24,555 nucleotides of DNA, taken from a virus. The position numbers and the translations under genes are program-made. The DNA is taken from positions 1 through 24,555 of IMG/VR virus record IMGVR_UViG_3300044729_000109; one strand, given 5' to 3'. Below the pieces are notes generated by a model. It saw only the letters and a list, made by a program, of their open reading frames with translations, ran no database searches and was not told the origin of the DNA. This document shows, in pieces, positions 6,074 to 11,738 of this stretch. Each line of letters starts with the position of its first letter. Position 1 is the first letter of the stretch.

Positions 6074-6088
6074 TAGGGAAAGTCCCTA
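6074..6088. promoter_or_regulatory. Inverted repeat, candidate operator
   Basis: TAGGGA-AAG-TCCCTA is a perfect 6+6 dyad in the middle of the divergent control region, between the leftward -35 (6065-6070) and the rightward -35 (6099-6104). Its 15-base size suits a small HTH dimer such as the protein encoded at 5869-6036. Only one clear copy is present. Related TTAACTT half-sites occur at 6055 and 6110. Confidence 0.5.
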
Positions 6089-6098
6089 TAAAAAACCC

Positions 6099-6126
6099 TT
6101 TACAGGCGGTTAACTTTACTTAATAA
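6099..6126 (+). promoter_or_regulatory. Candidate rightward early promoter
   Basis: TTTACA at 6099-6104, 16-base spacer, TAATAA at 6121-6126 (or AATAAT at 6122-6127 with a 17-base spacer). It would start near 6133-6135 and drive the plus-strand genes from 6174. A GTTAAC palindrome (6109-6114) lies in the spacer and may be part of an operator. Confidence 0.55.
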
Positions 6127-6173
6127 TGCACCCATGCCCCAGCAATTCCGCACAGGGTCTTTAAGGAACCAAA

Positions 6174-6374
6174 ATGAACACAATGCAACATACAGATGGC
6201 AAATTTTACAAAATTGCTTTATGTGAATGCTCTAATTTATATGGCTTAGACAAAGGCCGAGGCTTTGGAATTGAATTATTGCCAACTACTGGCATAACTT
6301 ACATCAGCAATGAACATATTTGGTTCTGGACTGCTGATGAACGCAACGAATACATCAAAACAATTTCTGCTTAA
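6174..6374 (+). CDS. Small unknown early protein
   Basis: A 66-residue protein, first in the rightward transcript, with AAGGA six bases before its ATG. Segments such as KFYKIALCECSNLYGLDK and HIWFWTADERNEYIKTI suggest a small mixed alpha/beta fold rich in aromatics. No membrane segment, signal or recognisable motif. Position directly after the early promoter is typical of host-takeover or accessory proteins. The family is not recognised. A GC-rich hairpin follows its stop codon by six bases. Confidence 0.68.
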   Translation: MNTMQHTDGKFYKIALCECSNLYGLDKGRGFGIELLPTTGITYISNEHIWFWTADERNEYIKTISA

Positions 6375-6380
6375 TTAACA

Positions 6381-6422
6381 GGGGCGCAAGCCCCATCTTT
6401 CAACCTAAAAGGAGAATTGAAA
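6381..6422 (+). repeat. Intergenic element: tetraloop hairpin plus SD-sequestering stem, copy 1
   Basis: GGGGC-GCAA-GCCCC (6381-6394) forms a stable GNRA hairpin just after the preceding stop. It is followed by TTTCAA (6398-6403) complementary to TTGAAA (6417-6422), with the ribosome site AGGAG in the enclosed loop; CCT inside the loop can pair with AGG. The start codon lies at the base of that stem. Nearly the same arrangement recurs at 6581-6623. Confidence 0.62.
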
Positions 6423-6571
6423 TGACCAAACGTGAAATTTATAGAGTTCGCAATCAAGTTCACAGTGCAATGACATTTGCGAACAACAACAAAGTTACAT
6501 ATAGCCCGCTGATTCGGATGGAGTGGAAAAAGTATGGCTATATACCAGTCTCAGCTAGGAATGCTACCTAA
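6422..6571 (+). CDS. Very small basic protein
   Basis: A 49-residue ORF read directly: MTKREIYRVRNQVHSAMTFA followed by a polar middle and MEWKKYGYIPVSARNAT at the end. It is basic (nine Lys/Arg) and predicted mostly helical at its N-terminus. AGGAG lies about eight bases before the ATG. It is flanked by the two copies of the intergenic SD-hairpin element, which supports that it is a real, separately controlled gene. Function unknown. Confidence 0.6.
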   Translation: MTKREIYRVRNQVHSAMTFANNNKVTYSPLIRMEWKKYGYIPVSARNAT

Positions 6572-6580
6572 TCAACCCAA

Positions 6581-6623
6581 GGAGGCCACGGCCTCCACTT
6601 TCAACCTAACAGGAGAATTGAAA
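6581..6623 (+). repeat. Intergenic element: hairpin plus SD-sequestering stem, copy 2
   Basis: GGAGGC-CACG-GCCTCC (6581-6596) is a perfect hairpin after the stop of the preceding gene. TTTCAA (6599-6604) and TTGAAA (6618-6623) then enclose CCTAACAGGAGAA, identical to copy 1 (6398-6422) apart from one base in the loop. The upstream hairpin sequence differs between copies while its pairing is kept, which points to selection on structure. Confidence 0.62.
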
Positions 6624-6896
6624 ATGACACGTTACACATTCACTAACAAACTTGAAGTCTTAGAGACAGTACGCCGAGCCATTCAGTTAGGTGTTAGCGA
6701 CATTCACATTGTTGATTGCAGTGGTGATGGAGTTGGCTTTTGGATTGATATGGACTTGTCTTGCATCATGACAAATCAAGAACAAAAGTGGGTCACCCAA
6801 TTTGCCGAGCGTAAGGCAACCCCATTTGTTTACTACTCACCCTATAACGGCGAGTTCTTAGGCGCACAACCCGCTAGGGTTGGTGAAGATTATTAA
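6624..6896 (+). CDS. Unknown early protein
   Basis: A 90-residue protein starting MTRYTFTNKLEVLETVRRAI. The frame is open 90 bases further upstream, but the ATG at 6624 is chosen because AGGAG lies nine bases before it and the upstream part overlaps the previous gene. The N-terminal half looks like alpha/beta (LEVLETVRRAIQLGVSDIHI then VDCSGDGVGFWIDMDL); the end is aromatic and Pro-rich. No known motif or membrane segment. An identical GGGGCGCAAGCCCC hairpin to that at 6381 follows the stop. Confidence 0.68.
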   Translation: MTRYTFTNKLEVLETVRRAIQLGVSDIHIVDCSGDGVGFWIDMDLSCIMTNQEQKWVTQFAERKATPFVYYSPYNGEFLGAQPARVGEDY

Positions 6897-6903
6897 ACCA
6901 AAC

Positions 6904-6917
6904 GGGGCGCAAGCCCC
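6904..6917 (+). repeat. GNRA hairpin, copy identical to 6381-6394
   Basis: GGGGC-GCAA-GCCCC with the following ATC is a 17-base exact repeat of the sequence at 6381-6397. Here it precedes AAAGGAAAAACC and the ATG of the small membrane protein. Lacking a U tract, it is more likely an mRNA-stability or translation-spacing element than a terminator. Confidence 0.6.
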
Positions 6918-6932
6918 ATCAAAGGAAAAACC

Positions 6933-7049
6933 ATGTTTGACATTGAACACTACAAAAAACCAACCAACTGGGCAAATGTTGCCCTCTGGTTTGTATCCGT
7001 TGCCGCCATCGTGGTGGTCATTCTTGATGTTCTGTACTGGAGACCTTAA
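6933..7049 (+). CDS. Single-pass small membrane protein
   Basis: A 38-residue ORF read directly: MFDIEHYKKPTNWANVALWF then VSVAAIVVVILDVLYWRP. Residues about 15-34 form one strongly hydrophobic helix flanked by Trp and Lys/Arg, so the protein should sit in the inner membrane. An AAAGGAAAAACC stretch precedes the ATG. It starts after the third hairpin element. Family unknown; early membrane miniproteins of phages often act on host envelope processes, but nothing here shows that. Confidence 0.6.
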   Translation: MFDIEHYKKPTNWANVALWFVSVAAIVVVILDVLYWRP

Positions 7050-7051
7050 TC

Positions 7052-7321
7052 ATGTATGACGAAGAAGAAGGCGAATTCACCACTTTCCTGATTTGGGATG
7101 AAGTCACAGTCAAGTGGACTTGGTATGAAGATGAAGATTGCTATGCCGATGGTCACTTTGACATCTTTGTTTTCAAAGATGGTGTCGACATCACTTACGA
7201 CCTGCCCAAGCTGCACTACCAATGGATTGAACAAGAAGTCAAAGAATACGCTGGTTACGAGCCTCCAAGTCGCCAGCGTGTAAGTCGGGCAATCAATGCA
7301 CATTTCAACAAATCTTTTTAA
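7052..7321 (+). CDS. Acidic unknown protein
   Basis: An 89-residue protein with a very acidic, aromatic N-terminal two thirds (YDEEEGEFTTFLIWDEVTVK, YEDEDCYADGHFDIFVFKDG) and a basic C-terminal third (PPSRQRVSRAINAHFNKSF). The strand-rich acidic part could mimic DNA or bind a basic partner; this is speculative. The ATG follows the previous stop by two bases, with GGAG about nine bases upstream inside the preceding gene. It is directly upstream of the ERF gene. Confidence 0.7.
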   Translation: MYDEEEGEFTTFLIWDEVTVKWTWYEDEDCYADGHFDIFVFKDGVDITYDLPKLHYQWIEQEVKEYAGYEPPSRQRVSRAINAHFNKSF

Positions 7322-7330
7322 GGGGTCAAC

Positions 7331-7918
7331 ATGAAACACATCGCAACCGCACTGGTCAAGGCACAAAAAGCCTTTGGCCCTGCCCTGAAATCTTCCACCA
7401 ACCCGCACTTCAAAAGCCGCTACGCTGACCTTGCCGCCTGCGTTGAGGCGGTCATCCAAGGGCTAAACGACAACGGGATTGCCTTGATTCAAAAGAATTA
7501 CGACTGCAACGATGGGGTTATGGTTGAGACCGTATTTCTGCACGAATCGGGCGAAATGCTCGAGTGCGGCATTCTCCATGTTCCAGCCGCCAAGCAAGAC
7601 CCGCAAGGGTTTGGCTCTGCCCTGACTTATGCCAGGCGGTACAGCCTAATGGCTGCCTGCGGTATTGCACCCGAGGATGACGATGGCAATGCAGGGTCAC
7701 GCCGCACCGAGGTTAAGTCCGAGGTTAACGAGAACCAAATGGCTGACCTGCTGGCGGCAATGGATGAAGTCACCACTATCGCAGAGTTGCAGAAAACCTA
7801 TAAATTGGCCTACACAGCCACCAAAGGCGAACAGGCATGGGTTAGCAAGGTCATTGCCAAAAAAGACGCTAAAAAGGCGCATTTGGAAGCAACATTGTCT
7901 AAGGAGTTAAACAAATGA
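7331..7918 (+). CDS. ERF-family single-strand annealing protein
   Basis: A 195-residue recombinase that would bind ssDNA ends and anneal complementary strands, as P22 Erf does. The N-terminal domain shows AQKAFGPALKSSTNPHFKSR (residues 11-30) with YADLAACVEAV, and the signature GFGSALTYARRYSLMAACGI near 96-116, followed by the acidic APEDDDGN. The C-terminal 70 residues are a variable, Lys-rich tail. AGGGG precedes the ATG by six bases. It is followed, with one small gene between, by the YqaJ exonuclease, its expected functional partner. Confidence 0.92.
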   Translation: MKHIATALVKAQKAFGPALKSSTNPHFKSRYADLAACVEAVIQGLNDNGIALIQKNYDCNDGVMVETVFLHESGEMLECGILHVPAAKQDPQGFGSALTYARRYSLMAACGIAPEDDDGNAGSRRTEVKSEVNENQMADLLAAMDEVTTIAELQKTYKLAYTATKGEQAWVSKVIAKKDAKKAHLEATLSKELNK

Positions 7919-8115
7919 ACAACCCACCAGCATTTCCAAAAACACCATTCATTGAACTTGGTACATCACAAAACGGCATGACATTACGGGACTATTTTGC
8001 GGCAAAGGCTATGCAAGGTTTGATTTCAATAGATGATTTGGATATGCATCAAGATGATTACGCACGAGTGGCTTACCTACAAGCAGACGCAATGATGAAA
8101 GCGAGGGAAGCATAA
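7915..8115 (+). CDS. Small GMTLRDYFAAKAM-type phage protein
   Basis: A 66-residue protein with the segment GMTLRDYFAAKAMQGLIS at about 22-39, a short motif that recurs in many small phage proteins of unknown role, then a helical YARVAYLQADAMMKAREA end. It overlaps the ERF gene by ATGA and its stop overlaps the exonuclease start by one base (TAATG). Being locked between annealing protein and exonuclease, it may assist recombination, but no activity can be read from it. Confidence 0.8.
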   Translation: MNNPPAFPKTPFIELGTSQNGMTLRDYFAAKAMQGLISIDDLDMHQDDYARVAYLQADAMMKAREA

Positions 8116-8720
8116 TGGACCAAGGCACAACAGAATGGTTTGCCGCCAGATGTGGCAAGGTCACCGCCAGCAGAGTGGCAGACATCATTGCCAAAACCAA
8201 GACTGGTTTCAGCACCAGCAGGGACAATTACATGGCGCAGCTTGTCTGCGAACGCATGACAGGCAAACCAGCAGAGTCTTTTAGCAACTCAGCCATGCAG
8301 TGGGGTACTGACACCGAACCTTTTGCGAGGGCTGCTTACGAGGCCAAGGCTGACATTTTGGTAACCGAGGTAGGGTTCATTACCCACCCACGCATTGAGA
8401 TGTCTGGTGCGTCTCCTGATGGTTTGGCAGACAAGGGATTGGTGGAAATCAAATGCCCCAACACTGCCACCCACATTGCAACCCTGCTTGACCAAAAAGT
8501 GCCAGAAAAGTACATCACGCAAATGATGTGGCAAATGGCCTGCACAGAACGCCCGTGGTGCGACTTTGTATCCTTTGACCCACGGATGCCAGAAAAATAC
8601 CAACTATTCATCAAACGCATCAACTTTGACAAACAACTGGTTGATTCGCTTGAGAATTCAGTCATCCAATTTCTGGGTGATGTAGACCTGAAAATTCAAC
8701 AACTTGAAAGCCTTGCATGA
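8115..8720 (+). CDS. YqaJ-type (lambda-Exo-like) exonuclease
   Basis: A 201-residue PD-(D/E)XK nuclease that would resect dsDNA ends for the ERF protein. It begins GTTEWFAARCGKVTASRVAD, the usual YqaJ start. The active site is visible as WGTDTEP (Glu68), GASPDGLAD (Asp102) and VEIKCP (Glu111 and Lys113); QMMWQMACTERPWCDFVSFD follows. The length fits the family. It shares one base with the previous stop and overlaps the next gene by ATGA. Confidence 0.94.
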   Translation: MDQGTTEWFAARCGKVTASRVADIIAKTKTGFSTSRDNYMAQLVCERMTGKPAESFSNSAMQWGTDTEPFARAAYEAKADILVTEVGFITHPRIEMSGASPDGLADKGLVEIKCPNTATHIATLLDQKVPEKYITQMMWQMACTERPWCDFVSFDPRMPEKYQLFIKRINFDKQLVDSLENSVIQFLGDVDLKIQQLESLA

Positions 8721-8962
8721 AAAAGATCAAAGACATCACCGTAGTTACTGGCTCATACGTCAACAAGATGGGCGAGGAAAAGAAACGCTATCAAAACATC
8801 GGCTCGGTGTTTGAAGATAACGGCAACCTTAAAATCAAGCTGGATGTGATACCCCTGCCCAAGGGCGGGTGGGATGGGTGGGCAAACTGTTACGACCTCA
8901 AGCCAACTGAACGCCAACAGCCACGGGAGTTTGACAATGACGATACAACAATCCCATTTTAA
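8717..8962 (+). CDS. Putative ssDNA-binding-type protein with SSB-like C-tail
   Basis: An 81-residue protein. The body (DITVVTGSYVNKMGEEKKRY, QNIGSVFEDNGNLKIKLDVI) reads like a series of beta strands with a KKRYQNIGSVFE hairpin that could form a minimal OB-like fold. The last nine residues are DNDDTTIPF, closely matching the bacterial SSB tip (acidic run ending in I-P-F) that recruits host repair and replication proteins. Position right after ERF and exonuclease fits a ssDNA-related role. The tail is directly seen; the binding fold is inferred. It overlaps YqaJ by ATGA. Confidence 0.78.
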   Translation: MKKIKDITVVTGSYVNKMGEEKKRYQNIGSVFEDNGNLKIKLDVIPLPKGGWDGWANCYDLKPTERQQPREFDNDDTTIPF

Positions 8963-9251
8963 TCGGGCAAGGTCTCTTGACCCAGCCACCAGTCATGCCG
9001 CCGCAGACCAAGCACAAGACTTGGCTCGGCAGCACTTTGACCTGATAGTGGGTTGCCTCCAGCGTTTTGGCGCACGGGGCAAAGATGGCATCGCTGAACT
9101 GACTGGGCTGGATGGCAATCAAGTCGCAAGGCGGTTGCCTGAACTTGCCAAAATTGGATTGGTCGAGTTGACTGGTCGGGTCACTAAGTCCAAGTCAGGC
9201 AGGGCAGAACGTGAATGGCGGTTTGTCCCTATACAACGGGAGTTGATATGA
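8937..9251 (+). CDS. Putative winged-helix DNA-binding protein
   Basis: A 104-residue protein starting at ATG 8937 with GGGAG seven bases upstream; the frame runs further back only as shadow of the previous gene. Residues about 44-72 (FGARGKDGIAELTGLDGNQVARRLPELAKI) form a clear helix-turn-helix and LVELTGRVTKSKSGRAEREW makes the wing, as in MarR-like winged helices. The N-terminal RARSLDPATSHAAADQA is a motif seen in other phage proteins of this type. It overlaps the SSB-tail gene by 26 bases. Likely a phage regulator or DNA-end accessory; target unknown. Confidence 0.78.
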   Translation: MTIQQSHFNRARSLDPATSHAAADQAQDLARQHFDLIVGCLQRFGARGKDGIAELTGLDGNQVARRLPELAKIGLVELTGRVTKSKSGRAEREWRFVPIQRELI

Positions 9252-9439
9252 CTGAAGATGAAGCATTTAACGAACTGGAACGCCAAAGCCTGTGGCGTAA
9301 ACGTGCCGTGCAAAACGTGTCAACCAACCCTTATCGAGACCAAGTTATTGAGGAGGTTGCACAGCATATCGAGAAAATGGAGGGTTTTGGTCAGGACACA
9401 CTGCACAGCTTTGCTATTTACATCAGGGGATTGAAATGA
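9248..9439 (+). CDS. Small unknown phage protein
   Basis: A 63-residue charged helical protein (TEDEAFNELERQSLWRKRAV, then NPYRDQVIEEVAQHIEKMEG). The ATG at 9248 overlaps the previous stop as ATGA and has GGGAG five bases upstream; an earlier in-frame ATG at 9215 lies inside the preceding gene. Its stop overlaps the next start as ATGA. No signal, membrane segment or known motif. Confidence 0.72.
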   Translation: MTEDEAFNELERQSLWRKRAVQNVSTNPYRDQVIEEVAQHIEKMEGFGQDTLHSFAIYIRGLK

Positions 9440-9846
9440 CACAAGATGAAATTATTGAAATGGCTGAACAGGCTGGCTTTGTTGAGTATGAACTAGATGA
9501 TGGAACTATCAATGCATTTGATAAACGCTATGAAGCCTTTGCCAAACTGGTAGCCGCCAAAGCCATTGCAGGGTTGGAAAGCCAAGAGCCTGTTGAGTGG
9601 GTTGACCTTCAAAAAGAAGCACAGCAAATTGTTGAATCAAAAATCTTGTGGAAAAGATTTATTGATGGAACACCATTGGCAAATGATATTGCCTGCTGGA
9701 TGGCTGACTTTGCTTTACAACACACCAACCCACCACAACGCACATGGGTAGGGCTGACGGATGAGGAAGTCGTGCAATGCCAGCAAGGAAACATCTACCA
9801 CTTCTATCGTTGCATTGAAGCCAAACTCAAGGAGAAGAACACATGA
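9436..9846 (+). CDS. Unknown phage protein with WVGLTDEEV segment
   Basis: A 136-residue, mostly helical and acidic protein. It begins with TQDEIIEMAEQAGFVEYELD, a module also seen at the start of other small phage proteins. Near the C-terminus it has QRTWVGLTDEEVVQCQQ, a short motif common in phage hypothetical proteins, ending YRCIEAKLKEKN. No enzymatic motif is visible. It is coupled on both sides by ATGA overlaps. Confidence 0.76.
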   Translation: MTQDEIIEMAEQAGFVEYELDDGTINAFDKRYEAFAKLVAAKAIAGLESQEPVEWVDLQKEAQQIVESKILWKRFIDGTPLANDIACWMADFALQHTNPPQRTWVGLTDEEVVQCQQGNIYHFYRCIEAKLKEKNT

Positions 9847-10055
9847 GCTGGCGCGAATCAACACTCAAGTACATCAAAGAGCTGACTAGACCCAAGACGA
9901 TCAACGAAATTATCGCCAAGGAACTGCGAGAGGCGGTTATCAAGAAGCTGGAGGCTGAGTCGGCAGTCGAGTATGCGGCCTCTATCGTTACATACAACGT
10001 AGAACGCATCGGTCGGTTACAGCGCAGGCTGAAAGAACATGAAGGCGAAGAATGA
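9843..10055 (+). CDS. Small coiled-coil protein
   Basis: A 70-residue protein that is helical throughout, with heptad-like spacing in IIAKELREAVIKKLEAESAV and a strongly basic-acidic end (RIGRLQRRLKEHEGEE). It resembles the short coiled-coil proteins found near the end of phage early operons. ATGA overlaps couple it to the genes before and after. No function can be assigned. Confidence 0.72.
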   Translation: MSWRESTLKYIKELTRPKTINEIIAKELREAVIKKLEAESAVEYAASIVTYNVERIGRLQRRLKEHEGEE

Positions 10056-10252
10056 TATTTGACCGCTTACTTGTTGCCGCTGTGTGCTGTTGGCTGGGCG
10101 TGGCGGGTTTATTGCCGAAAGACCCACCACTTCCACCAACTCCAGCACAAATGCAAATGCAGTACAAATTGAAACAACTCAGCAATATTTGCGACAAAAA
10201 GAAAAAGTCCCCCAAAGTACAGGAGATGTGCAAAAAATGGAAGTCCTCATAA
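10052..10252 (+). CDS. Small protein with N-terminal signal or anchor
   Basis: A 66-residue protein: residues 4-21 (DRLLVAAVCCWLGVAGLL) are hydrophobic, then a Pro-rich stretch KDPPLPPTPAQ and a basic tail with two Cys (NICDKKKKSPKVQEMCKKWK). This looks like an exported or membrane-anchored periplasmic peptide; no lipobox is evident. It overlaps the previous gene by ATGA and the next small membrane gene by 16 bases. Function not recognised. Confidence 0.66.
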   Translation: MIFDRLLVAAVCCWLGVAGLLPKDPPLPPTPAQMQMQYKLKQLSNICDKKKKSPKVQEMCKKWKSS

Positions 10253-10329
10253 CCATCGCAGTTCTATTTGCTGGCGCAATCATCGGCATTGGCGTTTTAT
10301 TGGCAATGCTGCATTTTTATTCCGATTAA
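10237..10329 (+). CDS. Thirty-residue single-pass membrane peptide
   Basis: A 30-residue ORF starting at ATG 10237 with AGGAG about eleven bases upstream. Nearly all of it (EVLITIAVLFAGAIIGIGVL) is a transmembrane helix, followed by LAMLHFYSD. The frame extends upstream to 10084 but only as shadow of the previous gene. It closes the rightward operon, and its stop codon overlaps the stop of the convergent endolysin gene at the palindrome TTAA. Could be a small regulator of membrane events; speculative. Confidence 0.55.
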   Translation: MEVLITIAVLFAGAIIGIGVLLAMLHFYSD

Positions 10330-10790
10330 GCAACTAGCCCGTTCAGGTATGTAGTTTTACCCGCAACTTTGGTGGCGGTAAGCTCTTGCTTCTTGAGGTT
10401 GTTCGGGTCATACGACACATGAACCCAGCCGCTGTCTGGAATTCCTGGCGTGTAAAACTCCAGAATCAACTGGGTGTAGTCGAGGTTATCCATAATCCAC
10501 TGAGCCAAGTCAGCATTTGCTACGCCGGGAATCTCTATATCGGCTGCTCGGCCAAGGCAATGGTCTGAGGACTTTGAGCCTCCGGTAGCTTGGTTGACGG
10601 CTGGAGCGCGGAACCCTGAGTTCACCTTGACGCCTTTGCCAAAGTGGTCACGCACGGGCTGGAGGACTTTCTCGCACAGCAGGCGCAGAGCTTCGGTTTC
10701 GGCTTCGCCGGGGGTGTTATCCAAATCCAAGCGCAGGGCTGTTTCGGACTTGGTCAGTTCATGGAGGGAAAAGTTAGCGGTCAGATTCAT
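10326..10790 (-). CDS. M15-family peptidase endolysin
   Basis: A 154-residue zinc peptidase that would cut peptidoglycan cross-links for host lysis. The Peptidase_M15 signature is visible: SGFRAPAVN at 58-66, SSDHCLGRAADIEI at 74-87 giving zinc ligands His77 and Asp84, and GWVHVSYD at 121-128 with His124. There is no signal peptide, so it needs a holin. The start overlaps the Rz stop by ATGA. It is the last gene of the leftward late operon, meeting the rightward operon head-on. Confidence 0.93.
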   Translation of the reverse strand: MNLTANFSLHELTKSETALRLDLDNTPGEAETEALRLLCEKVLQPVRDHFGKGVKVNSGFRAPAVNQATGGSKSSDHCLGRAADIEIPGVANADLAQWIMDNLDYTQLILEFYTPGIPDSGWVHVSYDPNNLKKQELTATKVAGKTTYLNGLVA

Positions 10791-11236
10791 TGGGTGCTCC
10801 TAGCGTTGTTGTAAAGGGTGATGCAGGCGTTGAGCTTTTCAATGGCTCGGTTGCCTTCGTCGGTTATGGCGATAAGAGCTTTAGCAGTCTCTCGGTCAAG
10901 TTCGGCTGATGGCGCTCCTCCACTATCTCCGGTGGCAACGGCGGTATCTGCGGCGGCTGGTACGGGGCAGGTCGTTTTGACGCGCAACCGCAAAGCGCCA
11001 GAATCAATAGCAGCATCGCGCTGCTTTGTAGCAAGTTTGGCTTTTTCATTGGTCTTCCTCAGTGCTTCAGCGGTGGTGGTTACGGCAGCGGCTAGAGCTT
11101 GTTCTTTGGCCCGTGCTTCGGTGTTCAAGCGGTCAACTTCCACCTGCTGGGCTTCCCTCTCAACATACTTGCCGTAAAAATACCCGCCACCAAAGGTCAG
11201 CAGCAGGGCAATCAACCCAGAGAGTAAACCCTTCAT
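10787..11236 (-). CDS. Rz: Rz-like inner-membrane spanin
   Basis: A 149-residue i-spanin. Residues 4-22 (LLSGLIALLLTFGGGYFYGK) form a single N-terminal membrane anchor. A periplasmic alanine-rich coiled coil follows (VDRLNTEARAKEQALAAAV through RKTNEKAKLATKQRDA), then a Cys-containing flexible region and a second helical stretch (DRETAKALIAITDEGNRAIE). Together with the lipoprotein encoded inside it at 10864-11049 it would fuse inner and outer membranes in the last step of lysis. ATGA overlaps link it to the holin-like gene and the endolysin. Confidence 0.88.
   Translation of the reverse strand: MKGLLSGLIALLLTFGGGYFYGKYVEREAQQVEVDRLNTEARAKEQALAAAVTTTAEALRKTNEKAKLATKQRDAAIDSGALRLRVKTTCPVPAAADTAVATGDSGGAPSAELDRETAKALIAITDEGNRAIEKLNACITLYNNARSTQ
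10864..11049 (-). CDS. Rz1: Rz1-like outer-membrane lipoprotein embedded in Rz
   Basis: A 61-residue o-spanin wholly nested in another frame of the Rz gene, as in lambda. The signal peptide (KKPNLLQSSAMLLLILAL) ends in the lipobox L-C-G-C with lipidated Cys22. The mature part begins ASKRPAPYQPPQIPPLPPEI, the proline-rich hallmark of Rz1, followed by a short amphipathic helix NLTERLLKLL. GGAAGACCA precedes the ATG. Confidence is high because lipobox, proline content and nesting all agree. Confidence 0.87.
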   Translation of the reverse strand: MKKPNLLQSSAMLLLILALCGCASKRPAPYQPPQIPPLPPEIVEERHQPNLTERLLKLLSP

Positions 11237-11559
11237 GGCTTGGGCGGCTCATCGTTATCAGTAGCTTCAGCCTTGGCAGTTGCATTGGCAATGGCTTTGA
11301 CACCAGAACGACCAGCAACGCCACCCAATACGCCAGTTATGAACACCATAATGGTGCTGATTTGTTGGGTGTAAACCTTGTCGATCGCCGCCATAGCACC
11401 ATTCATGGGCTGAGTGACAAATGAAACTGAGTACAGGAACATACCCATAGAGGCCAACAGAATGGTCACCAACACCACGATCACGAATGCCCATACCCTG
11501 ACTTCAATCTCGTCTGCGGTCAGGCGATTGGTTGTTTTGTAGGCAACAGTAGGCATCAT
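11233..11559 (-). CDS. Holin-like membrane protein
   Basis: A 108-residue protein with two predicted membrane helices, about residues 23-47 (WAFVIVVLVTILLASMGMFL) and 69-86 (TIMVFITGVLGGVAGRSG), separated by about 20 residues, and a charged C-terminal tail. Size, topology and position between Rz/endolysin and other envelope genes fit a class II holin; no family motif proves it. AGGAG lies about five bases ahead of the ATG, which overlaps the upstream lipoprotein stop by ATGA. Confidence 0.7.
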   Translation of the reverse strand: MMPTVAYKTTNRLTADEIEVRVWAFVIVVLVTILLASMGMFLYSVSFVTQPMNGAMAAIDKVYTQQISTIMVFITGVLGGVAGRSGVKAIANATAKAEATDNDEPPKP

Positions 11560-11738
11560 TTTTTCTCCTGTTCAGGTTTGATTAACTGGTCTGGGCAAGT
11601 TCCAGTGGCAGTGCAGATTGGAGGTTTGCAATCAGCAAGTTCCCAGTTTTTAGGGTCTTGGCATGGGTAGCGAAAACGGTCTTCGCACCCGATCAAATAC
11701 AGGCTTATCAGAAATAGTATCGCTAGGCTTCTTTTCAC
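11556..11738 (-). CDS. Cys-rich small lipoprotein overlapping a coiled-coil membrane gene
   Basis: From GTG 11738 (AGGG six bases upstream) this is a 60-residue protein: basic start, hydrophobic core SLAILFLISLYL, lipobox L-I-G-C with lipidated Cys18. The mature part, starting CEDRFRYPCQDPKNWELADC, has five Cys in all and ends Lys/Glu-rich. A longer start at GTG 11759 is possible. It begins inside the 3' half of the upstream coiled-coil gene in another frame, the arrangement of o-spanins, though it lacks the proline-rich Rz1 body. Its stop overlaps the holin-like start by ATGA. Confidence 0.75.
   Translation of the reverse strand: MKRSLAILFLISLYLIGCEDRFRYPCQDPKNWELADCKPPICTATGTCPDQLIKPEQEKK

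Noticed and set aside
6534-6623. N-terminal extension of the 90-residue early protein
   Set aside because: It spans the end of another gene and the hairpin element; the ATG at 6624 has the proper ribosome site.
10052-10329. Lysis-gene pair (holin/spanin) at the end of the rightward operon
   Set aside because: The first product has no lipobox or coiled coil, the second is a bare 30-residue helix, and a full lysis set already exists in the leftward operon.
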